DNA of 64,000 bases, taken from the NCBI RefSeq assembly GCF_017744045.1, contig NZ_JAGHRD010000006.1; one strand, written 5' to 3'. Of this stretch, positions 32,090-39,524 are shown piece after piece. Both the position numbers and the translations under genes were made by a program. Numbering within the stretch: position 1 is the stretch's first letter; every line of letters begins with the position of its first letter. Under the pieces are notes generated by a model. The model saw only the letters and a list, made by a program, of their open reading frames with translations. It did no database searches and had not been told where the DNA came from. Origin of the DNA: Pelagimonas sp017744045. Lineage in GTDB: Bacteria; Pseudomonadota; Alphaproteobacteria; Rhodobacterales; Rhodobacteraceae.

Positions 32090-32977
32090 TCAGAGGCCGG
32101 ATTTTTCCTCTGTTCCGAACTCGAGCCAGCGGCGATCTTTGGGGGAGAGGGCCGCATCCAGAATCGCATCGTAATCCGCGAGCTCTTTTTCACTCAGTCG
32201 GCCCTGCCATTTGCCACTGCTGCCGCTGTCAAAGAAATCTGAATCTGACTTGAAAAACCCTTTGCCGCCCGAGGGGCAAAACCGATCTGCGTTCTGTTTC
32301 ATATTGTCGAAATCGGCAGCCTGAATGAGTTTGTCCATCACCTGTGGCGCATGGCGCACGCCCAATAGCCGCGCCACCCGTTCAAAGGTGCCAGGCAAAT
32401 CGCGTTTCATATCGGCATAGTGAAAAAGCGAGACATTGGGCCGATCCGCCACGGCCTTGGACGCCGTGAAATGACGCAGGATCAGCGAAAGCGGCATGGC
32501 ATCACATTGGTCTCCCTGCGCGTCGCCGGTCAGGAAATGCTGAAACGTGGCCCCGGTTTGATCATCCGCTGGATACCAGGGGTCAAAGACCGGAAAAGGC
32601 ACGTTACCCACATGTTTGCGAAAGGAAAAATGCGCATCAAGCGGGTGGCGGAAGACGCAGATATATTGCGCGCTGTCGTCGAGGGGGAGGCCATCAAGCG
32701 GCGTATGGCTTTTCAAACTGCGGCGCTGGGGCATGGCGGCCAAACGCTCGATCACCTCAGACAGGTCACGCATACGCATATCGACCCAAGGCATTTTGAT
32801 CGACAGCTCAGTCTCGACCTCGGGATCGCCCGAAAGCAAGAGTGCGATAATGGTTTGCATCCAGGTGGTGCCGGATTTGGCTGGCGTGACGACGATGATG
32901 TCATCGGGACGGAGCGCCACACTGTCCCAGCGGCTGCTATCGGTGAGAGGGCCGGAATAGGCCACGCGTTTGGTCAT
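32090..32977 (-). CDS. PAPS-dependent sulfotransferase-family protein
   Basis: The 295-residue protein has the 5'-phosphosulfate loop VVTPAKSGTTWMQTII, as in cytosolic sulfotransferases, the 3'-phosphate-binding CVFRHPLDAHFSF, and a C-terminal segment around DRFCPSGGKGFFKSD. It should transfer sulfate from PAPS to a hydroxyl or amine of an unknown acceptor. The start is the ATG at 32977, with GGGA 8 bp upstream; in-frame ATGs at 32986 and 32998 lack a spaced ribosome site. It is separated from the betaine operon by its operator region and is divergent from the MFS gene. An exporter next to a sulfotransferase may hint at a sulfated product, but this is speculative. Confidence 0.8.
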   Translation of the reverse strand: MTKRVAYSGPLTDSSRWDSVALRPDDIIVVTPAKSGTTWMQTIIALLLSGDPEVETELSIKMPWVDMRMRDLSEVIERLAAMPQRRSLKSHTPLDGLPLDDSAQYICVFRHPLDAHFSFRKHVGNVPFPVFDPWYPADDQTGATFQHFLTGDAQGDQCDAMPLSLILRHFTASKAVADRPNVSLFHYADMKRDLPGTFERVARLLGVRHAPQVMDKLIQAADFDNMKQNADRFCPSGGKGFFKSDSDFFDSGSSGKWQGRLSEKELADYDAILDAALSPKDRRWLEFGTEEKSGL

Positions 32978-32992
32978 CTCAATCATCCCAAT

Positions 32993-33014
32993 AATCAATG
33001 TAACCTGACCCTAA
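32993..33014 (-). repeat. Possible solo inverted-repeat remnant of a MITE-like element
   Basis: On the minus strand the sequence begins TTAGGGTCAGG and continues with CATT and ATT at the same spacing as the MITE end at 21597-21619; 18 of 22 positions agree. No partner end is nearby. It lies in the 99-bp gap between the sulfotransferase and MFS genes. Confidence 0.3.
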
Positions 33015-33076
33015 ACCGCTTGCGCTCGGCATGGGAATGGTTTCTGCAAGATGGGCATGTCTTTGGCGGATACCCC

Positions 33077-34276
33077 ATGAAACTCTCAGGCCCCTTTCTG
33101 TTTATCTTGGCGACCATGTTGATTGACGCGATTGGCGTCGGGATCGTGTTTCCGATCATGCCGGATCTGATGGATCGAGTCGGCGCGGGAGACACGGCGC
33201 AGGGGGCGTTTTGGGGTGGCATCATGATGTCGGCCTATGCGGCGGCGATGTTCCTGGTCGGTCCTGTGATTGGCAGCCTGTCCGACGCCTATGGGCGCAG
33301 GCCGATCCTGGTGCTGGCATTGGCAACACTGACCATAGACTATGTGATCATGGCCCTGGCCGAGACCTATTGGGTGTTGCTGGTTGGTCGGATTCTGGCG
33401 GGGCTGGCCGGGGCGACCTATATCACCGCGACCGCCTATATCGCCGACATCGCCAAGCCCGAGGAGCGCGGAGCCGCCTTTGGCATGATCGGCGCGGCCT
33501 TTGGGATCGGGTTTGTGTTGGGGCCAGCCTTGGGCGGGCTGGCCTCGGGCTGGCACATCACCGCGCCGTTCTGGATTGCCGCCGGGCTGTCGGCGCTGAA
33601 TGCCTTGTTCGGGATTTTTATCCTGCCCGAGTCGCTGAAACCGGAAAACCGCCGCCGTTTTGGCAAAGGCGATCTGAACCCGTTTGCGTCGATCTGGAAG
33701 GCCTTTATCCTGCCCGGTCTTGCCATCCCCTTGATCTGCCTCTTTGTTTTTGAATGCGCCAATATGGTCTATGTCACGCTTTGGGCCTTTTGGGGGCGCG
33801 AGATGTTTGGCTGGGATGGGTTTGTGATCGGGCTGACCCTGTCGGGCTATGGCGTGTTGATCGCGGTCGTACAGGCGGGGATCTTGCCGCAACTGACCAG
33901 ACGGCTGGGCGATTACAAGACGCTGATCCTTGGGGTCGTGGCGGCGATTATCGGTTTTACCGGCTTTGGGTTTTCGACGGCGGTTTGGGCGGTTGCGGTC
34001 ATCCTGCCCTTTGCCGCCCTATCCGACATGGCCCCGCCCCTGCTGACCGCTTTTGCCGCCAACCGGGTGGGCGAAGACCTGCAAGGCTTGGTGCAGGGGG
34101 TGATTGCCTCGCTGTCCTCAATCGCGGCAGTGGCGGCCCCGCTTGTAATGACCGGCGTGTTTCAACGCTTTGTCGGGGATGCGGCAGTCTATTTCCCCGG
34201 AGCGCCGTTCCTACTAGCCGCCGCGATGATCGTGATGATCCTGCCACTGGTGTGGCGTATGAGGCCTCAAAGATAA
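33077..34276 (+). CDS. TetA-like MFS drug exporter
   Basis: This 399-residue major-facilitator protein has 12 membrane segments. It shows MFS motif A in GSLSDAYGRRPILVLAL and the antiporter motif C in GAAFGIGFVLGPALGG, typical of TCR/TetA proton antiporters. Drug resistance cannot be claimed from sequence; roseobacters carry many such transporters of unknown substrate. The start at 33077 gives the normal first helix (MKLSGPFLFILATMLID); the open frame extends far upstream over the opposing sulfotransferase gene and is not coding there. A terminator shared with the thiolase gene follows. Confidence 0.85.
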   Translation: MKLSGPFLFILATMLIDAIGVGIVFPIMPDLMDRVGAGDTAQGAFWGGIMMSAYAAAMFLVGPVIGSLSDAYGRRPILVLALATLTIDYVIMALAETYWVLLVGRILAGLAGATYITATAYIADIAKPEERGAAFGMIGAAFGIGFVLGPALGGLASGWHITAPFWIAAGLSALNALFGIFILPESLKPENRRRFGKGDLNPFASIWKAFILPGLAIPLICLFVFECANMVYVTLWAFWGREMFGWDGFVIGLTLSGYGVLIAVVQAGILPQLTRRLGDYKTLILGVVAAIIGFTGFGFSTAVWAVAVILPFAALSDMAPPLLTAFAANRVGEDLQGLVQGVIASLSSIAAVAAPLVMTGVFQRFVGDAAVYFPGAPFLLAAAMIVMILPLVWRMRPQR

Positions 34277-34299
34277 AAGCCGCCCCGAAGGGCGGCTTT
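34277..34299. terminator. Bidirectional terminator between MFS and thiolase genes
   Basis: The stem AAAGCCGCCC with GGGCGGCTTT and loop CGAA starts right at the end of the MFS gene and has A and T runs on its sides. Confidence 0.8.
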
Positions 34300-34319
34300 G
34301 GCGTTAGGACTTGCGTCGA

Positions 34320-35492
34320 TTAAGGCCGTTCAATCGCAATCGCTGTGCCTTCGCCGCCACCGATACAGATGGCGGCAACACCGCGTTTGAGGCCGCGTTT
34401 TTCCAAAGCGTTCAGCAGGGTGACGATGATGCGCGCGCCGGATGCGCCGATGGGATGGCCCAGGGCGCAGGCTCCGCCATTCACGTTCACCTTATCATGG
34501 GGGATGCCCATTTCCTGCATGAAGGCCATGGGCACCACGGCAAAGGCTTCGTTCACCTCCCAAAGGTCGACATCCTCGTTGCTCCAGCCCAGACGCTGCA
34601 GCAATTTCTGCACGGCGGGCACCGGGGCGGTCGGGAAAAGGCTGGGGGCGTGGGCATGGCTGGCATGGCCCAGAACGCGGGCGCGAATCTCGGTTCCCGC
34701 TGCTGCGGCGGCCTCGGCGGTGGTCATGACAAGGGCCGCGGCCCCGTCAGAGATCGACGAGGAATTCGCCGGGGTGACCGTGCCATCCTTGCGAAAGGCG
34801 GGTTTCAGATGCGGGATCTTTTCCGGGCGGGCCTTGCCGGGCTGTTCATCTTGGGCAACCACAACCTCACCCTTGCGGGTTGTCATGGTGACCGAGGCGA
34901 TTTCCCCCTCAAACGCACCGCTTTTCTGCGCCTCAAGCGCCCGTGACAAAGAGGCAAGCGCGTAATTGTCCTGCGCTTCGCGACTGAACTGAAAGCTTTC
35001 GGCGCAATCCTCAGCAAAGGTGCCCATGAGGCGGCCCTTGTCATAGGCATCCTCAAGCCCATCAAGGAACATATGGTCGATGACCTGACCATGGCCGATC
35101 CGCGCACCATCGCGCATTTTTGGCAGCAAATATGGGGCGTTGGTCATGCTCTCCATCCCGCCAGCGATGATGGTATCCGCGTGGCCCAGCGCCAGCCGGT
35201 CAAAGGCAAACATCGCCGCCTTCATCCCGGACCCGCACATCTTGTTAAGGGTCGTGGCGGGCACCTCTTCGCCCAGACCAGCGGCAAAGCCAGCCTGACG
35301 CGCCGGGGCCTGCCCCTGCCCTGCTGGCAGAACGCAGCCCATCAGGACCTCGTCAACCTGGGGATTCGCGGCCTGTTCCAGCGCCGCCTCGATCGCGCGA
35401 CCACCCAATTTGGCGGCTTCTTCACCGCTGAACGCGCCCTGAAATCCCCCCATCGGGGTGCGCGCTGCGCCGGTGATGACTACTTCTTGCAT
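34320..35492 (-). CDS. Thiolase (acetyl-CoA C-acyltransferase)
   Basis: The 390-residue thiolase condenses or cleaves acyl-CoAs. The active-site residues are all present: nucleophile Cys86 in LNKMCGSGMKA, then GGACALGHPIGASGAR with the catalytic His, and the C-terminal CIGGGEGTA cysteine. Length and motifs fit the acetoacetyl-CoA thiolase/PhaA group, though degradative FadA-type function is possible. The ATG at 35492 has an AGGAGGAGTTCAC ribosome site; the frame runs upstream without support. No phaB is adjacent. Confidence 0.92.
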   Translation of the reverse strand: MQEVVITGAARTPMGGFQGAFSGEEAAKLGGRAIEAALEQAANPQVDEVLMGCVLPAGQGQAPARQAGFAAGLGEEVPATTLNKMCGSGMKAAMFAFDRLALGHADTIIAGGMESMTNAPYLLPKMRDGARIGHGQVIDHMFLDGLEDAYDKGRLMGTFAEDCAESFQFSREAQDNYALASLSRALEAQKSGAFEGEIASVTMTTRKGEVVVAQDEQPGKARPEKIPHLKPAFRKDGTVTPANSSSISDGAAALVMTTAEAAAAAGTEIRARVLGHASHAHAPSLFPTAPVPAVQKLLQRLGWSNEDVDLWEVNEAFAVVPMAFMQEMGIPHDKVNVNGGACALGHPIGASGARIIVTLLNALEKRGLKRGVAAICIGGGEGTAIAIERP

Positions 35493-35576
35493 GTGAACTC
35501 CTCCTAAGTGGGTCTTGCATACCGAATGGTAAGGATTGCCGTCTAGGGTCAGCGTGACTTTATGAATGAGGCGGGC

Positions 35577-35912
35577 ATGGAATTTTCTACCCATACACAA
35601 GATCATGTGATGATTGTCACGGTTGAGGCCGAGCGTATTGATGCGTCAGTGGCCATCGCGTTCAAGGATAAGATGCGCGAACAAATGGGCGGCAATGCAG
35701 CCCAATATGTTCTGGACCTTCACAAGGTCATGTTCATTGATTCCAGTGGGTTGGGGTCAATCGTGGCGGCGATGAAACTGGTGCCCCAAGGCGGCAAGAT
35801 GGACCTTGCCGGCCTGACACCCGCAGTGGACAAAGTGTTTCGCATGACCCGCATGGATTCGATTTTCACCATCCATGGCTCGGCCCAGGATGCCCTGGCC
35901 AAAAGCGCCTGA
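35577..35912 (+). CDS. STAS-domain anti-anti-sigma factor
   Basis: The 111-residue protein is a single STAS domain. The phosphorylatable serine is in KVMFIDSSGLGSIVAAMK, the SpoIIAA/RsbV signature D-S-S-G-L. It should bind its partner kinase when unphosphorylated. The start at 35577 has GAGGCGGGC just upstream; the earlier ATG at 35562 has no ribosome site. It is 28 bp upstream of an RsbW-like kinase gene, a classical partner-switch pair. Confidence 0.88.
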   Translation: MEFSTHTQDHVMIVTVEAERIDASVAIAFKDKMREQMGGNAAQYVLDLHKVMFIDSSGLGSIVAAMKLVPQGGKMDLAGLTPAVDKVFRMTRMDSIFTIHGSAQDALAKSA

Positions 35913-35940
35913 TTGCTGAGCCCTTTCGGAGAGATCGAAA

Positions 35941-36401
35941 TGACAGCCGGATCTGGCGCCAATGACACGCTGGCCTTCCAATATGTCTTGCGCAGCACAC
36001 CAGAAGCTGTGCGGGAAACGCTGACATCGCTGCGTGAACAGCTGGAAGTCAGCGATTTCCACACATGTCCCGGCGACATGTGGGAGGTCGTCATTGCTGA
36101 GGTTCTGAACAATATTGTCGAACACGCCTATAAGGAACGCCCAGATGGTGAAATCCAACTGGATGTGAATTTCCAAACCGCCGTGCTCAAGGCGCATTTC
36201 GTCGATTGCGGCAGTGCGATGCCGCAGGGGGCCTTGCCCGAAGGCAAATCAGCCAATGTTGATGTGGAAATACAAGACATGCCCGAAGGTGGTTTCGGCT
36301 GGTACCTGATCCGCACGCTCAGCGATGAGCTGACCTATGAAAGGCGGGGCCGCGAAAACCACCTGTCGCTGGAAATGCCGATCCAGGTGGTCGGCGGTTA
36401 A
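35941..36401 (+). CDS. RsbW-like serine kinase / anti-sigma factor
   Basis: The 153-residue GHKL-type ATPase has the N-box VVIAEVLNNIVEHAY and the G1 and G2 motifs in VDCGSAMP and GGFGWYLIRTLSDEL, as in RsbW/SpoIIAB. It probably phosphorylates the STAS protein and binds a sigma factor or other target. The ATG at 35941 follows GGAGAGATCGAA. No sigma factor or PP2C phosphatase gene lies next to the pair, so the output is unknown. Confidence 0.85.
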
Positions 36402-36722
36402 TTAGATCGCCCGACCTTAAACTTGAGACACGAATACCCTGCCACGCCTTCGGCGCTCTCGGGACATTCGTGTCGCTTGATGATTCAGGTTAAAGGCCGG
36501 ACGCTTTAACGTCAGATCCGTGCTGTTTGCGTTCGCTTATCCGCAATGGGCGGACTTGTTCCTTGTGGCGTTTGTTCTTCTTGAGAACTGAGACCTTTGC
36601 CCCCTTGGTTGTCCAAGGTCTGAGGTGGACAGATGGGTCGAAACACGGATCTTGACCAGAGCCGCGATTTTACCCCAGCAGCGTCTCAATTTCGGCCCAA
36701 TTCAGCGGCAAATCTAATTCCA

Positions 36723-36786
36723 TAGCTGCATATAGCTTACCTCGGCACCATGCATTATCAGCCCCCACCCAGTGCATGGTGTCGAG
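36723..36786. repeat. Covarying hairpin repeat, copy A
   Basis: The left flank TAGCTGCATATAGCTT leads to a 14-bp stem, CTCGGCACCATGCA (36741-36754) with TGCATGGTGTCGAG (36773-36786), containing one G-T pair. The 18-nt loop ends CAGCCCCCACCCAG. Copy B has the same flank, loop and stem length but different stem bases. Confidence 0.7.
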
Positions 36787-36937
36787 GATATCCCCCGAAA
36801 AAATCACAGAAGCTATTGTGCCTTAAAACCGGCTGCGTTTTCTATTGCGTGGACAATTTTTGAGAAAATGTACCTGCCGCAAAATCTCCTTACACCGGTC
36901 ATATTGGTGCCTCAGCCAACCGTCAAAACGAGTCTTG

Positions 36938-36999
36938 TAGCTGCATAGGCTTCCCTCGGTGCCGCGTGTTACAGCCCCCACCCAGTGCGCGGCGCCGAG
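36938..36999. repeat. Covarying hairpin repeat, copy B
   Basis: The flank TAGCTGCATAGGCTTCC leads to a 14-bp stem, CTCGGTGCCGCGTG (36955-36968) with TGCGCGGCGCCGAG (36986-36999), all Watson-Crick or G-T pairs. The loop again ends CAGCCCCCACCCAG. Three stem pairs differ from copy A by changes on both sides. Confidence 0.7.
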
Positions 37000-37107
37000 G
37001 ACTATCAGCTTTCCCACCAGAAAAACGCGACGTCCAGAAGATCACGCACCGCTTGACCGCGCCTTCGGGCCTCCTATTGTTCAACGCAAACAATAGGATC
37101 CTCACCC

Positions 37108-38682
37108 ATGCGCGATTTTCATTTGCCGGGCCGGTCGGCCGTTTTTGCCACGAACGGGATGTGCGCGACCTCGCACCCTTTGGCTGCTCAGGCGGCGATT
37201 GGCATCCTGCAACGCGGCGGCAATGCGGCGGATGCGGCGATTGCCGGGGCGGTGCTGCTGGGCGTGGCCGAACCGCAAATGACCGGGCTGGGCGGCGATT
37301 GCTTTGCGCTGATTTCGGAACCGGGCAAGGATGTTGTGGCCCTGAACGGCTCAGGGCGGGCGGCCGCACAGGCCAATGCCGCAGAGTTGCGCGACCAGGG
37401 GCTCGACAAGATGCCGCTTTATGATGCGCATGCCGTCACGATCCCCGGCGCGGTGGACGGGTTTTGTACCCTGTCGGAACGCTGGGGCAAACTGGGCTTG
37501 GCCGACAGTCTTGCGCCCGCGATTCACTATATGGAACACGGGGTTCCGGTCGCACCGCGTGTGGCCTTTGACTGGCAAAACAGCGCGGCAATCCTGCAAG
37601 GCAGCGCGCGCGAGGATTTCCTGATCAACGGCCAGGTGCCGCAGGTGGGTGATGTTTTCGCCCAGCCAAAACAGGCGGAACTGCTGCGTCGGATCGCCAG
37701 CCAGGGGCGCAAAGGGTTTTACGAGGGCGAAGTGGTCGATGACATGCTGGCCAGTTTGAACAAGCTGGGCGGTCACCATTCTGCCGAAGATTTCGCCGCC
37801 ACAGCCTGCACAATCAGCGACCCGGTCAACGGATTTTACAAAGACAAAGAGCTGTTGGAGCATCCGCCCAACGGGCAAGGCATCATTGCGCATCTAATGC
37901 TGAATATCCTGTCGCATTTCGATCTGTCCTCGATGGATCCGCGTGGGGCAGACCGTGTGCATATCGAGGCTGAGGCCGCCAAGCTGGCTTATGATGCGCG
38001 CGATCGTTTTCTGGCCGACCCGGAATATATGACCAAATTGGATCACCTCCTGTCCGCGAAGACCGCCGCCGACCTGGCCAGCTTGATCGACCCCAACCGG
38101 GCCATGGCGAGCGCCAATCGCCAAAGCGAAGCGGTGCATAAGGACACGATCTATATCACCGTGGTGGATCGCGACCGTATGGCGGTGTCGCTGATTTATT
38201 CAATTTTCCATGGCTTTGGCTCGGGGATTGCGTCGGAAAAATTTGGCATTCTGTTCCAGAATCGCGGGGCGGGATTCTCGCTGCAGGCTGGGCATCCGAA
38301 TGAATTGCAGGGCGGCAAGCGCCCGATGCACACGATCATTCCCGCCATGTTGCGCGACAAGGGCCGGGTGATCATGCCCTTTGGCGTTATGGGCGGGCAG
38401 TATCAGCCCAATGGTCATGCGCGTCTGGTGAGCAATATGCTGGATTACGGCATGAATGCTCAGACTGCGCTGGACATGCCACGCAGTTTTGCCACCGAAG
38501 GCAAACTGCAAGTGGAGCGAGGCTATGATGATCGGGTCCGCGCGGAATTGGCCGCCAAAGGACATGACATCGAGATTCCCGAAACCGCGCTGGGGGGTGG
38601 TCAGGCCATTTTCATTCATGAAAACGGTGTGTTGGAAGGGGCATCGGACCCACGTAAGGATGGCTGTGCCCTTGGGTTTTGA
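37108..38682 (+). CDS. ggt: Gamma-glutamyltransferase
   Basis: The 524-residue protein belongs to the Ntn-hydrolase gamma-glutamyltranspeptidases, which are autocleaved before a threonine. That residue is Thr347 in HKDTIYITVVDRD. The N-terminal subunit has ATSHPLAAQAAIGILQRGGNAADAAIA and GLGGDCFALI. No signal peptide is present, so it is probably cytoplasmic, as in the YwrD-like group. It hydrolyses glutathione or other gamma-glutamyl compounds. The gene lies 0.8 kb before gshA (opposite strand), with DUF805 between. Confidence 0.9.
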   Translation: MRDFHLPGRSAVFATNGMCATSHPLAAQAAIGILQRGGNAADAAIAGAVLLGVAEPQMTGLGGDCFALISEPGKDVVALNGSGRAAAQANAAELRDQGLDKMPLYDAHAVTIPGAVDGFCTLSERWGKLGLADSLAPAIHYMEHGVPVAPRVAFDWQNSAAILQGSAREDFLINGQVPQVGDVFAQPKQAELLRRIASQGRKGFYEGEVVDDMLASLNKLGGHHSAEDFAATACTISDPVNGFYKDKELLEHPPNGQGIIAHLMLNILSHFDLSSMDPRGADRVHIEAEAAKLAYDARDRFLADPEYMTKLDHLLSAKTAADLASLIDPNRAMASANRQSEAVHKDTIYITVVDRDRMAVSLIYSIFHGFGSGIASEKFGILFQNRGAGFSLQAGHPNELQGGKRPMHTIIPAMLRDKGRVIMPFGVMGGQYQPNGHARLVSNMLDYGMNAQTALDMPRSFATEGKLQVERGYDDRVRAELAAKGHDIEIPETALGGGQAIFIHENGVLEGASDPRKDGCALGF

Positions 38683-38812
38683 GACTGGGCCAAGAGTGAT
38701 CACAAGCTGAGATAAATCCCAAAGCAAAGCCGCAAGCTTTCCCAGTTCGCGCCCGAATTTCGCCCTGCTTTGCGGGCAAAAAATGCTGACCGTATTCTAC
38801 CGGAGCATGAAA

Positions 38813-39412
38813 ATGATCGGCCCGCATACTGCTTTTGAGAATTACATCTTTCGCGCTTTGAACATCACGGGCCGTGCCACGCGGGCGGAATTCTGGTGGG
38901 TGCAGGGGATATTGCTGATCCTCGGCATTCTGGCCGTGGGCTTTGATCTTTATACCATCGCGACCGCTGACGTGCCCAATTACAGTATCTTTGCCTATAT
39001 GACGCCGGTTCTGATCATCGTGACCATCGTGCCCACACTGACCTTGACCGTGCGCCGCCTGCATGATGCCGGGCGGTCGGGCATGTGGTATTTTGTCAAT
39101 TCCATTCCGATTGTCGGGCCGATCTGGCTGTTCGTGCTGTTGTGCCTGCCCTCGGAGAGTGAGGAAAACAAATGGGGGCAGCCGCCGAATGGGGCCGGTG
39201 GCCCCTGGGCCGCGCCGCGTGCACGCGGGTTTGAGGGGCTGTCAGGCGAGGCGACTGAAACCGCCAGCGCGAGCAAACCTCATGATGCCCGTCAAGGCTA
39301 TGCAACCTTGCTGAAATTGCACCAGGAGCCCAGCGCAGAAGAGTTGGAAGCCCAGCGCGCCCAGGTCAGCGACTATTACCGGACGCGGGTTTTGGGGCAG
39401 GCCATTTCCTGA
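38813..39412 (+). CDS. DUF805 membrane protein
   Basis: The 199-residue protein has a DUF805 domain: an amphipathic start (FENYIFRALNITGRATRAEFWW), four membrane segments to about residue 115, and the conserved RRLHDAGRSGMWYF before the last helix. A cytoplasmic tail of about 80 residues rich in Gly, Ala and Glu follows. Function is unknown. GGAG lies 7 bp before the ATG at 38813, which is preferred over the ATG six bases earlier. Confidence 0.78.
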   Translation: MIGPHTAFENYIFRALNITGRATRAEFWWVQGILLILGILAVGFDLYTIATADVPNYSIFAYMTPVLIIVTIVPTLTLTVRRLHDAGRSGMWYFVNSIPIVGPIWLFVLLCLPSESEENKWGQPPNGAGGPWAAPRARGFEGLSGEATETASASKPHDARQGYATLLKLHQEPSAEELEAQRAQVSDYYRTRVLGQAIS

Positions 39413-39442
39413 CCGCCCCGTTTGCACGCTTTGCGAGGCGCG

Positions 39443-39511
39443 CTTTGGGGCGCTGCCCCGTCCCGAGCAAGCTCGGGACTCCCCGGGATATTTGTGGCCC
39501 AAAGAAACCGG
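39443..39511 (-). repeat. Dispersed TTTGGGCCA repeat, copy 2
   Basis: Read on the minus strand it is TTTCTTTGGGCCACAAATAT, then CCCGGGGAG, a hairpin (TCCCGAGCTTGCTCGGGA) and GGGGCAGCGCCCC. It lies between the convergent ends of the DUF805 gene and gshA, right after the gshA stop in gshA orientation. Confidence 0.8.
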
Positions 39512-39524
39512 GGAGCGGTGTGTT

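Larger units (their letters stand above)
36402..37107. other. 706-bp gene-poor stretch with repeats and hairpins
   Basis: No convincing gene is visible. The stretch holds a 9-bp inverted repeat (36427-36435 with 36466-36474, GACACGAAT), two copies of a 62-64-bp hairpin repeat (36723-36786 and 36938-36999), and a 7-bp stem CCTATTG/CAATAGG just before ggt (37074-37098). On the minus strand a frame with one internal TAA reads across both hairpins and repeats His-Trp-Val-Gly-Ala in each, so it may be a decayed gene. Confidence 0.5.

Noticed and set aside
33077..34276. Calling the MFS gene a tetracycline-resistance determinant
   Set aside because: The motifs are TetA-like, but no regulator or mobile context supports resistance, and the family is large.
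35543..35551. TAGGGTCAG near the STAS gene as another MITE end
   Set aside because: Only the first nine bases agree; similarity stops there and a nine-base match is expected by chance in a window of this size.
36823..37017. A 64-codon minus-strand gene before ggt
   Set aside because: It lacks a ribosome site, ends at an internal TAA, and overlaps the hairpin repeat; I note it only as a possible remnant.
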